From assembly GCF_000092925.1 (NCBI RefSeq), contig NC_014217.1, forward strand, positions 3,782,001-3,846,000: a DNA stretch of 64,000 nucleotides. The letters are read 5' to 3'. The translations under genes and the position numbers were made by a program. Origin of the DNA: Ancylobacter novellus DSM 506 (GTDB lineage: Bacteria > Pseudomonadota > Alphaproteobacteria > Rhizobiales > Xanthobacteraceae). Shown here piece after piece: positions 32,850 to 41,607 of the stretch. Positions within the stretch are counted from its first letter, which is position 1, and each line of letters begins with the position of its first letter. Below the pieces are notes generated by a model that did no database searches, was not told where the DNA came from, and was given only the letters and a program-made list of their open reading frames with translations.

Positions 32850-34451
32850 ATGCGCTTGCCCCTTTTGCTGACCACCGCGCTGTCCGCCGCCTTCCTCGTC
32901 GCCGCGCCGGCGCTCCTCCCGACGTCCGCCGCGGCAGCGGAGGGCAAGACCTTCCGCTACGCCTACCGCGTCGATCCGGCCTCGCTCGACCCGCACGCGC
33001 TGGCCGAGACCTTCACGCTCTCCTGGCTCGGCCAGGTCTATGAGCCCCTCGTCGGGCGCGGAAAGAACCTCGAGCTGGTGCCGGCGCTCGCCACCAAATG
33101 GGAGCAGCCGGAGCCCAATGTGTGGCGCTTCCATCTGCGCCAGGGCGTCAAGTTCGCCGACGGCACGCCCTTCACCGCCGACGACGTCATCTTCTCGCTG
33201 CAGCGGGTGAAGAAGGACGGCTCCGACATGGCCTATACGGTGGCCTCGGTGACCGACATGAAGAAGGTCGACGACTACACGGTCGACCTCGTCATGGCGA
33301 AGCCGAACCCGATCCTCCCCGTTCAGATCACCTCCACCTACATGATGAGCAAGGCGTGGGCGGAGAAGAACGGCGCCTCCGCGCCGGCGAGCGTGAAGGC
33401 GAAGGTGGAGAACTTCGCCACCACCAACGCCAACGGCACCGGCCCCTTCACGATCGCGAGCCGTCAGGCCGGCGTGAAGACCGAGCTCGTGCCCAACCCG
33501 AACTGGTGGGGCGAGAAGCAGTCCAACGTCTCCAAGGTCGTGTTCACGCCGATCCAGTCCGATGCCACCCGCGTCGCCGCCCTGCTGTCGGGCGAGGTGG
33601 ACATGGTCTATCCGGTACCGCAGCAGGACGTCGCGCGCATCGAAGGCAACGACGCCACCAAGGTGCTCAAGGGTTCCGAGCTGCGCACCATGATGCTCGC
33701 CATGGACCAGCACCGCGACGAGCTGCAGAACTCCGACGCGAAGGGCAAGAACCCGCTGAAGGACAAGCGCGTCCGTCAGGCGATCTATCAGGCCATCGAC
33801 ATGAATGCGATCCGCGACCGCATCATGGGCGGCACCTCGCACATCGCCGGCACCATGATCGCACCGGGCATCAACGGCTACGACCCCAAACTCGACACCC
33901 GCGCCGCGCCCTATGATCCGGAAGCCGCCAAGAAGCTGCTGGCCGAGGCCGGCTATCCCAACGGCTTCTCCTTCACCATGGACTGCTCCAACGACCGCTA
34001 CGTGAATGACGAGCGCATCTGCCAGGCCATCGTCGGCATGCTCGGCCGCGTCGGGCTGAAGGTGACGCTGAACGCCCAGACCCGCACCAAGTTCTTCGAG
34101 AAGGTGCTCGGCCGCGACACCTCCTTCGCCATGATCGGCTGGCAGCCGCTGAGCTACGACGCCCACTCGACGCTGCAGGACACCATGAACACGCCGGTCG
34201 ACAAGGTCGGCACCTACAATGTCGGCAACTACTCCAACCCGAAAGTCGACGAACTCACGCAGAAGATCGAGGTCGAGGTCGACCCCGCCAAGCGCAACGC
34301 GATGATCTTCGAGGCCATGACCCTCGACAAGGAGGATTACGGCCACATCCCGGTGCATCAGGCGGGCCTCGCCTGGGGCGTGCGCAAGGGCGTGAACGTG
34401 GTGCTGCGCTCCGACGACAGCCTCGAACTGAAATGGGTCAGCCTCGACTGA
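32850..34451 (+). CDS. Dpp/Opp-type ABC transporter substrate-binding protein
   Basis: A 533-residue family-5 binding protein. The ATG at 32850 follows CCAGGAGCCG; a longer frame upstream lacks a site. It has a Sec signal (LLLTTALSAAFLVAAPALL, cleavage near AAAA-E), then FRYAYRVDPASLDPH, WRFHLRQGVKFADGTPFTADDV and the family repeat YDPEAAKKLLAEAGYPNG. This class binds peptides, opines, glutathione, nickel or other medium-sized solutes. It is the first gene of a six-gene coupled operon that ends with an amidohydrolase, so the ligand may be that enzyme's substrate. Confidence 0.92.
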   Translation: MRLPLLLTTALSAAFLVAAPALLPTSAAAAEGKTFRYAYRVDPASLDPHALAETFTLSWLGQVYEPLVGRGKNLELVPALATKWEQPEPNVWRFHLRQGVKFADGTPFTADDVIFSLQRVKKDGSDMAYTVASVTDMKKVDDYTVDLVMAKPNPILPVQITSTYMMSKAWAEKNGASAPASVKAKVENFATTNANGTGPFTIASRQAGVKTELVPNPNWWGEKQSNVSKVVFTPIQSDATRVAALLSGEVDMVYPVPQQDVARIEGNDATKVLKGSELRTMMLAMDQHRDELQNSDAKGKNPLKDKRVRQAIYQAIDMNAIRDRIMGGTSHIAGTMIAPGINGYDPKLDTRAAPYDPEAAKKLLAEAGYPNGFSFTMDCSNDRYVNDERICQAIVGMLGRVGLKVTLNAQTRTKFFEKVLGRDTSFAMIGWQPLSYDAHSTLQDTMNTPVDKVGTYNVGNYSNPKVDELTQKIEVEVDPAKRNAMIFEAMTLDKEDYGHIPVHQAGLAWGVRKGVNVVLRSDDSLELKWVSLD

Positions 34452-34474
34452 CCCCGCATTAAGGAGGCCGCGAC

Positions 34475-35455
34475 ATGAGTTTCGTTCTGGGCCGGCTCGG
34501 ACAGACCATCCTCGTCCTGCTGGTCGCGGCCTTCGTCAGCTTCTCGCTGTTCCGCTATGTCGGCGATCCCGTGAACAACATGCTCGGCCAGAGCGCCAGC
34601 CTCGCCGACCGCGAGGCGATGCGCGCCGCGCTCGGGCTGGACGATGCCTTCGTCGTCCAGTTCGCCCGCTTCGTCGGCAATGCGCTCACCGGCGATTTCG
34701 GCATGTCCTACCGCTTCGGCCAGCCGGTCGCGACGCTGATCGCCGAGCGCTTCCCGGCGACGCTGGAGCTGGCGCTGATCTCCATGCTGATCGCCACCGG
34801 CCTCGGCGTGCCACTCGGCGTGTGGACCGCGCTGCACCGCGACCACTGGGCCTCGCAGATGCTGCTCGCCGCCTCGCTGATCGGGGTGGCACTGCCGACC
34901 TTCCTGATCGGCATCGCGCTCATCCTGTTCTTCTCGGTCTGGCTCGGCTGGCTGCCCTCCTTCGGGCGCGGCGAGGTGGTGCGGATCGGCGGCTGGAGCA
35001 CCGGGCTGCTCACCACGAGCGGCCTGCGCGCCATTGTGCTGCCCAGCGTCACGCTCGGGATATTCCAGCTCGCCCTGATCATGCGGCTGGCGCGGGCCGA
35101 GATGCTGGAGGTGATGCGCACCGACTTCATCCGCTTCGCCCGGGCAAGGGGGCTGAAGCCGCGGGCGATCGAGTACCGCCACGCGCTGCGCAACACCCTC
35201 GTCCCCGTCGTGACCATGATCGGCCTGCAATTCGGCAACGTCTTCGCCTTCTCCATCATCGTCGAGACGGTGTTCCAGTGGCCGGGCCTTGGGCTGCTCG
35301 TGATCCAGGCGATCCAGTTCGCCGACGTGCCGCTGCTCGCCGCCTATCTGGTGCTGATCGCCCTGTGCTTCGCCGTGATCAACCTCGCGGTGGACCTCGC
35401 CTATGTCGCCATCGACCCGCGCGTGCGCGCCGGCGGCCTCAGGAGGGCGACATGA
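34475..35455 (+). CDS. Dpp/Opp-type ABC transporter permease (DppB-like)
   Basis: A 326-residue permease with six membrane spans. FVLGRLGQTILVLLVAAFVSFSLFRYVGDP at the N-terminus and the coupling loop DFIRFARARGLKPRAIEYRHALRNTLVPVVT are diagnostic for DppB/OppB. AAGGAGG precedes the ATG. The stop overlaps the next start (ATGA). Confidence 0.93.
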   Translation: MSFVLGRLGQTILVLLVAAFVSFSLFRYVGDPVNNMLGQSASLADREAMRAALGLDDAFVVQFARFVGNALTGDFGMSYRFGQPVATLIAERFPATLELALISMLIATGLGVPLGVWTALHRDHWASQMLLAASLIGVALPTFLIGIALILFFSVWLGWLPSFGRGEVVRIGGWSTGLLTTSGLRAIVLPSVTLGIFQLALIMRLARAEMLEVMRTDFIRFARARGLKPRAIEYRHALRNTLVPVVTMIGLQFGNVFAFSIIVETVFQWPGLGLLVIQAIQFADVPLLAAYLVLIALCFAVINLAVDLAYVAIDPRVRAGGLRRAT

Positions 35456-36384
35456 CCTTCATCGAGATGCGGCGTTCGCTCGGCGGCTGGTGGGACAGCG
35501 ATCTCGCCTGGCGCTTCCGTCGCTCGCCGGTGGCGATCCTCGCGGCGCTGGTCGGCCTCGCTCTGCTGCTGGCGGCGCTCGGCGCGCCGGTTCTGGCGCC
35601 CTATGACGCCTTCGATCCAGCCGCGGCCAATGCCGCCGATGCCCGGCTGCCGCCCGGCAGCGAGGGCTTGTTCGGCGACCATTATCTGCTCGGCACCGAT
35701 CCGCAGGGCCGCGACATGCTCTCGGCCATGCTCTACGGCCTGCGCACCTCGCTGATGGTCGGCCTCGCCAGCGTGGCGGCGGCCGCCGTCGCCGGCGTGC
35801 TGCTCGGTCTCGTCGCCGGTTATTTCGGCGGCATACTCGATGCCGTCATCATGCGCGCGGCAGACGTGCAGCTGAGCTTCCCCGCCATCCTCATCGCGCT
35901 GCTCATCGACGGCGTGACCCGCACCGCCATGCCGCGCGAGCTGCACGAGCAGCTCGCCGTGCCGATCCTCATCGCCGCCATCGCCGCCTCCTTCTGGGTG
36001 CAATATGCCCGCACGGTGCGCGGCCTCGTGCTGGTGGAGCGCAGCCGCGAATATGTGCTGGCGGCCAAGGTCACAGGCGTCAGCACGCCGCGCATCCTCG
36101 CCTCGCACATCCTGCCCAACGTGCTCGGCCCGGTGCTGGTGATCGCCACCATCAATCTGGCGCTGGCCATCCTGACCGAGTCGACGCTCTCCTTCCTCGG
36201 CGTCGGCCTGCCGCCGACCCAGCCCTCGCTCGGCTCGCTGGTGCGCATCGGCAACGAGTTCGTATTCTCCGGCGACTGGTGGATCAGCGCGCTGCCCGGC
36301 CTGCTGCTGGTGCTGCTGTCGCTGTCGGTGAACATCTTCGGCGACTGGCTGCGCGACGCGCTCAACCCGAAGCTCGCCTCATGA
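35452..36384 (+). CDS. Dpp/Opp-type ABC transporter permease (DppC-like)
   Basis: A 310-residue permease with the DppC motifs YLLGTDPQGRDMLSAMLYGLRTSL, the coupling loop REYVLAAKVTGVSTPRILASHILPN and STLSFLGVGLPPTQPSLG. It has a cytoplasmic N-terminus and six spans. ATGA overlaps at both ends link it to the other permease and to the first ATPase. Confidence 0.93.
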   Translation: MTFIEMRRSLGGWWDSDLAWRFRRSPVAILAALVGLALLLAALGAPVLAPYDAFDPAAANAADARLPPGSEGLFGDHYLLGTDPQGRDMLSAMLYGLRTSLMVGLASVAAAAVAGVLLGLVAGYFGGILDAVIMRAADVQLSFPAILIALLIDGVTRTAMPRELHEQLAVPILIAAIAASFWVQYARTVRGLVLVERSREYVLAAKVTGVSTPRILASHILPNVLGPVLVIATINLALAILTESTLSFLGVGLPPTQPSLGSLVRIGNEFVFSGDWWISALPGLLLVLLSLSVNIFGDWLRDALNPKLAS

Positions 36385-37352
36385 CGGCGCTGCTCTCGGT
36401 GCGGAACCTGCGGGTGGAGATCGCCGCGCGGCATCGCGTGCTGACCGCCATAGACGACGTGTCCTTCGACATCGCCGAGGGCGAGATCCTCGGCGTGGTC
36501 GGCGAATCCGGCGCCGGCAAGTCGGTAACGGGCACCGCCGTGCTCGGCCTCTTGGAGCGGCCGGCCTATCAGGCGGGCGGAGAGATCCTGTTCGGCGGCC
36601 GGCGCATCGACACGCTGGGCGAGGACGCAATGCGCGGCCTGCGTGGCAAGGAGATCGCCGCCGTCTTCCAGGATCCGCTGACCAGCCTCGACCCGCTGAT
36701 GAGCATCGGCGAACAGCTCGTCGAGACCATGCAGACCCATCTCGACCTCTCCCATGTCGAGGCGCTCGCGCGCGCCGAGCGGCTGCTGGCGGAAGTCGGC
36801 ATCCCCGCGCCGCGCGAGCGGCTGCAAAGCTATCCGCACGAGATGTCCGGCGGCATGCGCCAGCGCGTGGTGCTGGCGCTCGCCTTCTGCTGCGAGCCGC
36901 GCCTGATCATCGCCGACGAGCCGACCACGGCGCTCGACGTGTCGATACAGGCGCAGATCCTCGACCTCCTGCGCCGCATGTGCCGCGAACGCGGCACCGC
37001 CGTCATGCTGGTCACCCACGACATGGGCGTCATCGCCGAGGCCACCGACCGCGTCGCGGTGATGTATGCCGGCCGCCTCGTCGAGATCGGCCCGACGGAG
37101 AGCCTGATCGCGGCGGCGGCGCATCCCTATACGCGCGGGCTGATGGCCTCGATCCCCGACATGCACCGGCGCGAGGCCGAGCTGACGCAGATCCCCGGCT
37201 CCATGCCGCGCCCGGACGCGCCGGTGCCGGGCTGCGCCTTCCATCCGCGCTGCCCGCAGGCGCTGGCACGCTGTGCCACCGAGCGGCCCGCGACATTCAC
37301 CCGCAGCGCCTCGCAGGTCGCCTGCTGGCTTGCGGCGCGGAGTGCGGCATGA
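36381..37352 (+). CDS. Dpp/Opp-type ATP-binding protein (DppD-like)
   Basis: A 323-residue ATPase with Walker A GESGAGKS, signature MSGGMRQRVVLALAF, Walker B LIIADEPTTALD and the oligopeptide-transporter C-terminal extension with clustered cysteines (GCAFHPRCPQALARC) that in relatives may hold an iron-sulfur cluster. It pairs with the DppF-like ATPase that overlaps its stop codon. Confidence 0.93.
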   Translation: MTALLSVRNLRVEIAARHRVLTAIDDVSFDIAEGEILGVVGESGAGKSVTGTAVLGLLERPAYQAGGEILFGGRRIDTLGEDAMRGLRGKEIAAVFQDPLTSLDPLMSIGEQLVETMQTHLDLSHVEALARAERLLAEVGIPAPRERLQSYPHEMSGGMRQRVVLALAFCCEPRLIIADEPTTALDVSIQAQILDLLRRMCRERGTAVMLVTHDMGVIAEATDRVAVMYAGRLVEIGPTESLIAAAAHPYTRGLMASIPDMHRREAELTQIPGSMPRPDAPVPGCAFHPRCPQALARCATERPATFTRSASQVACWLAARSAA

Positions 37353-38401
37353 GCGCGGCGAAGGACACGCTCCTCTCGGTCGACCGGCTCACCGTCCGCT
37401 TCGATGCTTCGCCGCCGCTGCTGAAGCGCCTCCTCACCGGCGTCGGGCGGCGCACCGTGCACGCGGTGGAGGAGGTCGATTTCGAGGTGGCACGCGGCTC
37501 GACCTTCGCGCTGGTGGGAGAATCCGGCTGCGGCAAGTCGACCATCGCCCGCACCATCGCCGGCATCCAGCCGCCGACGGGCGGCAGCGTCTCCTTCATG
37601 GGCGTCGACATCGCCGGCTTCCGCACCCGCCACGCCGCGATGCCCTATCGGCGCAATCTGCAGATGATCTTCCAGGACCCCTATGCCAGCCTGAACCCGC
37701 GCTGGCGGGTCGGGCGCATCGTGGCCGAGCCGATCCTGACCCACGCGCTGATGAACCCCGGGGCGGCGCTGAAGGCGCGCGTCGCCGAGCTCCTGGAGAC
37801 CGTCGGCCTGTCGCCGGCCGATGCGCGCAAATATCCGCACCAGTTCTCCGGCGGCCAGCGCCAGCGCATCTCCATCGCCCGCGCGCTGGCCTCGAACCCG
37901 GCCTTCATCGTCTGCGACGAGCCGACCTCGGCGCTCGACGTCTCGGTGCAGGCGCAGATCCTCAATCTGATGAAGAAGCTCCAGCGCGAGCTGGGGCTCA
38001 CCTATCTCCTGATCTCGCACAACCTCGCCGTCGTCGCCCACATGGCCGAGGCGATGGGGGTGATGTATCTCGGCCGGCTGGTCGAGCAGGGCGACGCCGC
38101 CCAGATCATCGCGCGCCCGCTCCATCCCTATACGCGGGCGCTGCTCGACACCGTGCCCGATCCGCGCGCGCCGAACCGCGCCCGCGCCCGGCTGTCCGGC
38201 GAGGTGCCGAGCCCGCTCGCGCCGCCCTCGGGCTGCGCCTTCCATCCGCGCTGCCCGCTCGCCAATGAACGCTGCGCCTTTGAGCGCCCACGGCCGGTCC
38301 GCGTCGATGCGGTGGAGGTCGCCTGCCATGCCGTCGAGGAGGGCCGCCTGCCGGCCCTGCCGCGCGCGAACGAACTAGCCAGCACCGGAGACGCCGCGTG
38401 A
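37349..38401 (+). CDS. Dpp/Opp-type ATP-binding protein (DppF-like)
   Basis: A 350-residue ATPase with Walker A GESGCGKST, signature FSGGQRQRISIARAL, Walker B FIVCDEPTSALD and the Cys-rich C-terminal GCAFHPRCPLANERC segment. It overlaps both neighbours: its ATG lies in the previous stop and its stop TGA lies in the GTG start of the amidohydrolase. Confidence 0.93.
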   Translation: MSAAKDTLLSVDRLTVRFDASPPLLKRLLTGVGRRTVHAVEEVDFEVARGSTFALVGESGCGKSTIARTIAGIQPPTGGSVSFMGVDIAGFRTRHAAMPYRRNLQMIFQDPYASLNPRWRVGRIVAEPILTHALMNPGAALKARVAELLETVGLSPADARKYPHQFSGGQRQRISIARALASNPAFIVCDEPTSALDVSVQAQILNLMKKLQRELGLTYLLISHNLAVVAHMAEAMGVMYLGRLVEQGDAAQIIARPLHPYTRALLDTVPDPRAPNRARARLSGEVPSPLAPPSGCAFHPRCPLANERCAFERPRPVRVDAVEVACHAVEEGRLPALPRANELASTGDAA

Positions 38402-39900
38402 AGACCACCATCGTGAACTGCCATGCGCTGATCGGCGAGGCCGCCACCCCGACGCCGGCCCCGGTCGACATCGAGATCGACGGACGCACCATCACCGAGA
38501 TCCGCCCGCACGGCGCACGCGAGCCGGCGGCGGGGACGGTGATCGACGGGCGTGACCTGCTCATCGCGGCGGGGCTGATCAACGGCCACCACCACAGCCA
38601 TGAGGGCTTCTATAAGGGCCGCAAGGACAACCTGCCGCTCGAGCTCTGGATGAACTATGTCCGCCCGCTCAAGCCTATCGAGCTCACCGCCCGCGACGTC
38701 TATCTGCGCACCATGATCGGCGCCATCGAGGCGGTGCGCAGCGGCACCACGACGCTGTGCGACGACACCAACCAGAGCCCGCGCATCCGCCCGGATCATG
38801 TCGAGCAGGTGTTCCAGGCCTATGAGGACATCGGCATCCGCGCCAATGTCGGCATCACCCTGTTCGACCGGCCGTTCTTCCGCGCCGTGCCCTTCGTTGA
38901 CGAGGAATTCCCCAGGGAGCTGCTGACCGAGCTCGACGGCACGCGCATGTATTCCGGCGCCGAGCTGCTCGACTTCGTGCGCGGGCTGGCGCGCAGCCGT
39001 CACCCCTCGACCAACCGCGTCGCCTACATGGCCGCGCCCTCGGCGCCGCAGCGCTGCACCCGGGAGTTCCTGCTCGACGTGCGCCGCATGGCCGACGAGT
39101 TCGACCTGCCGCTGATGATCCATGTGCAGGAGACGCGGATGCAGGTGGTCACCGGCCATCTGTTCTACGGCTCGACCATGATCGAGTATCTCGACCGCAT
39201 CGGCTTCATGAAGCCGAAGACGGCGTTCATCCATGGCATCTGGCTGAACCCGCGCGAGATCGACATCCTCGCCCGCACCGGCGTCACCATCCAGCACAAC
39301 CCGCCCTCGAACCTGAAGGTCGGCTCCGGCCTCGCGCCGGTGCGCGCGCTGCTCAAGGCGGGCGTCAACGTCTCCATGGGCACGGATGGCTGCGGCTCCA
39401 TCGAGGGCACCGACATGCAGAACGCGCTCTATCTGACCGCGCTGCTGCAGAAGCTGCGCGGCGAGCACACCGACTGGGTCGGCGCCGAGGAGGCGTTCTA
39501 TGCCGCGACCATGGGCGGCGCCCGCGCGCTCGGCCGCGACAAGGAATTGGGCGCGGTGGAGGTCGGCCGCACCGCCGACATCGTCGGCTACCGGCTCGAC
39601 GCCATCCCCTTCGCCCCGCTCAACAATGCGGTGAACCAGCTCGTCTATTCCGCCGGTCGCGCCGAGGTCGACCTCGTCATGGTCGACGGCGAGATCATCG
39701 AGAAGGACGGCAAGCTCACCCGCATCGACGAGGCGGCGATCATCGCGGAGATTCGCGAGGCGCATTCCCGCATCGAGCCGCAGCTCTCCGCCTCCGAGGC
39801 CGATGTCGAGCGCATCTCGCCCTATTACGAGCGCATCTACCACCGCTGCCAGTGCATGGAGATCGCGGCCGACACCTATCCCGCCCGCTTCAGCCACTGA
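38398..39900 (+). CDS. ATZ/TRZ-type amidohydrolase (paralogue 2)
   Basis: A 500-residue amidohydrolase that starts at GTG overlapping the ATPase stop, so it is translationally coupled to the Dpp-type transporter. Metal motif GLINGHHHSHE (His64-66), followed by [13 protein letters not shown], His in MIHVQE, His in FIHGIW and Asp in GTDGCG. It shares long blocks with paralogue 1 at 25.0 kb (also APSAPQRCT and the C-terminal YHRC/IHRRC), so the two arose by duplication and probably act on related or successive intermediates. Substrate unknown. Confidence 0.9.
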   Translation: MKTTIVNCHALIGEAATPTPAPVDIEIDGRTITEIRPHGAREPAAGTVIDGRDLLIAAGLINGHHHSHEGFYKGRKDNLPLELWMNYVRPLKPIELTARDVYLRTMIGAIEAVRSGTTTLCDDTNQSPRIRPDHVEQVFQAYEDIGIRANVGITLFDRPFFRAVPFVDEEFPRELLTELDGTRMYSGAELLDFVRGLARSRHPSTNRVAYMAAPSAPQRCTREFLLDVRRMADEFDLPLMIHVQETRMQVVTGHLFYGSTMIEYLDRIGFMKPKTAFIHGIWLNPREIDILARTGVTIQHNPPSNLKVGSGLAPVRALLKAGVNVSMGTDGCGSIEGTDMQNALYLTALLQKLRGEHTDWVGAEEAFYAATMGGARALGRDKELGAVEVGRTADIVGYRLDAIPFAPLNNAVNQLVYSAGRAEVDLVMVDGEIIEKDGKLTRIDEAAIIAEIREAHSRIEPQLSASEADVERISPYYERIYHRCQCMEIAADTYPARFSH

Positions 39901-39909
39901 GTGAACCTC

Positions 39910-40500
39910 ATGACCCGTCCCGCCGATTTCCATGCCCGCGCCATCGCGGTGCTGCACGACGCCAACGAGGCCGCCTGGCGCGAGACCGACCCGGAAGAGG
40001 GCGTGCGCCACTTCACCAACGCCACGCGCGGCCTGCTCGGCGATCCCGATATGCCGAACCAGCCCGGCTCTCTCAAGCCCGGCGAGACGCAGTTCATCGT
40101 CTCCGCCTGCTTCTTCATCGCCCCGAGCCGCGACCACATGATCGTCTTCGCCGACAATTTCGGCCTCGGCCGCGCCCGCATATCCGTCACCGACAGCCGG
40201 CCGGGCCACGCGGTGCAGACGAAGCAGGCGGCGGTGGTGCCGAACACCGATGTGGACCCGATCTTCCGCCAGATCATCAAGACCGGCCGCGTCGGCTGCT
40301 CGATCTATGTCCCCGTCATGTGGAAGGGCGAGGTGGTCGGCATGTTCAACACCGCCTCGCAGGCTCGCTACATCTATGACGAGACCGACATGCGGGTGCA
40401 GAAGCTGTTCGCCGCCTGCGCCGTAGCGGTCTGGATGGGGCTCGGCGGGCCGCAGCACGTCGCCGAGGTGGCCGAGAGCCTCGGGCCGTGGACGCCTTGA
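39910..40500 (+). CDS. GAF-domain protein
   Basis: A 196-residue soluble protein (ATG 39910; an in-frame GTG at 39901 is possible), nearly all of it a GAF domain: GETQFIVSACFFIAPSRDHMIVF, then PIFRQIIKTGRVGCSIYVPVMWKGEVVGMFNTASQ. No output domain is attached. It lies between the amidohydrolase and the TRAP binding protein. It could be a ligand sensor, or an enzyme-like GAF such as the free-methionine sulfoxide reductases, but their cysteine pattern is not evident. Function unassigned. Confidence 0.75.
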   Translation: MTRPADFHARAIAVLHDANEAAWRETDPEEGVRHFTNATRGLLGDPDMPNQPGSLKPGETQFIVSACFFIAPSRDHMIVFADNFGLGRARISVTDSRPGHAVQTKQAAVVPNTDVDPIFRQIIKTGRVGCSIYVPVMWKGEVVGMFNTASQARYIYDETDMRVQKLFAACAVAVWMGLGGPQHVAEVAESLGPWTP

Positions 40501-40601
40501 CCCCGTTCGACGTCATTACCCGGCCGGCGTCGGCACCGGGTCGACAAGGCGGAGTCCTTCGACCATGCTGCGCCCCGGGAAATGGCAGCAAGGGGAACGT
40601 G

Positions 40602-41597
40602 ATGAAGCTCTTCGGCAAATCGAAACTTGTGGCGGCCATCGCGGCGCTTGCGGTCACGGCGGGCCTCGCGGCCACGGGCCTCGCTTTCGCCCAGACGCCG
40701 GCCTTCTTCCGCATCGGCACCGGCGGCACGGCGGGCACCTACTATCCGATCGGCGGCCTCATCGCCAACGCCATCTCCGGCAATGGCGACAAGGGCGTCC
40801 CCGGCCTCGTCGCCACCGCCATGGCGACCAACGGCTCGGTCGCCAATGTGAACGGCATCCAGTCCGGCGCGATGGAATCCGGCTTCTCCCAGTCCGACGT
40901 CGCCTATTGGGCCTATACCGGCACGGGCCTCTATGACGGCAAGCCCAAGGTCGAGGACCTGCGCATCATCGCCACCCTCTATCCGGAGACGATCCACCTC
41001 GTCGCCTCCAAGGCCTCCGGCATCAAGTCGGTGAAGGACCTCAAGGGCAAGCGCGTCGCGCTCGACGAGCCGGGCTCCGGCACGCTAGTGGATGCGCGCA
41101 TCGTGCTCGCCGCCTATGGGTTGAGCGAGAAGGACATCAAGCCGGAATATCTCAAGCCCGGCCCCGCCGGCGACCGGCTGCGCGACGGCGCGCTCGACGC
41201 CTTCTTCTTCGTCGGCGGCTACCCGACCGGCGCCATCTCCGAGCTCGCCTCGTCCTCGGGCATCGCGCTGGTGCCGATCTCCGGGCCGGAGGTCGAGAAG
41301 CTGCTCGGCGAGTACAAGTTCTTCGCCAAGGACAAGGTGCCGGCCGGCACCTACAAGGATGTCGGCGAGACCGAGACGATCTCGGTCAACGCGCAGTGGC
41401 TCACCAGCGCCAAGCAGCCCGACCAGCTCGTCTACGACATCGTCAAGGTGCTGTGGAACGACGCCTCGCGCGCCGCCCTCGACGCCGGCCACGCCAAGGG
41501 CAAGATGATCACGCTGAAGAACGCGACGAACGGGCTCGGCATCCCGCTGCATCCCGGCGCGGAACGTTTCTACAAGGAAGCCGGCGTGCTGAAATAA
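40602..41597 (+). CDS. TAXI-family TRAP transporter binding protein
   Basis: A 331-residue periplasmic protein with a Sec signal (cleavage near AFA-Q, residue 31) and the TAXI family opening FFRIGTGGTAGTYYPIGGLIANAIS. Later parts read ESGFSQSDVAYWAYTG and LKGKRVALDEPGSGT. It delivers a ligand (dicarboxylates, amino acids or other small acids in known cases) to the permease encoded 10 bases downstream. AAGGGGAA precedes the ATG. It is the fourth uptake system of the island. Confidence 0.92.
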   Translation: MKLFGKSKLVAAIAALAVTAGLAATGLAFAQTPAFFRIGTGGTAGTYYPIGGLIANAISGNGDKGVPGLVATAMATNGSVANVNGIQSGAMESGFSQSDVAYWAYTGTGLYDGKPKVEDLRIIATLYPETIHLVASKASGIKSVKDLKGKRVALDEPGSGTLVDARIVLAAYGLSEKDIKPEYLKPGPAGDRLRDGALDAFFFVGGYPTGAISELASSSGIALVPISGPEVEKLLGEYKFFAKDKVPAGTYKDVGETETISVNAQWLTSAKQPDQLVYDIVKVLWNDASRAALDAGHAKGKMITLKNATNGLGIPLHPGAERFYKEAGVLK

Positions 41598-41607
41598 GCG
41601 TCGCGTC

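Noticed and set aside
32790-34358. A 522-codon minus-strand frame opposite the Dpp-type binding protein
   Set aside because: Shadow of a well-supported family-5 binding protein; His/Val/Asp-rich sequence with no recognisable domain.
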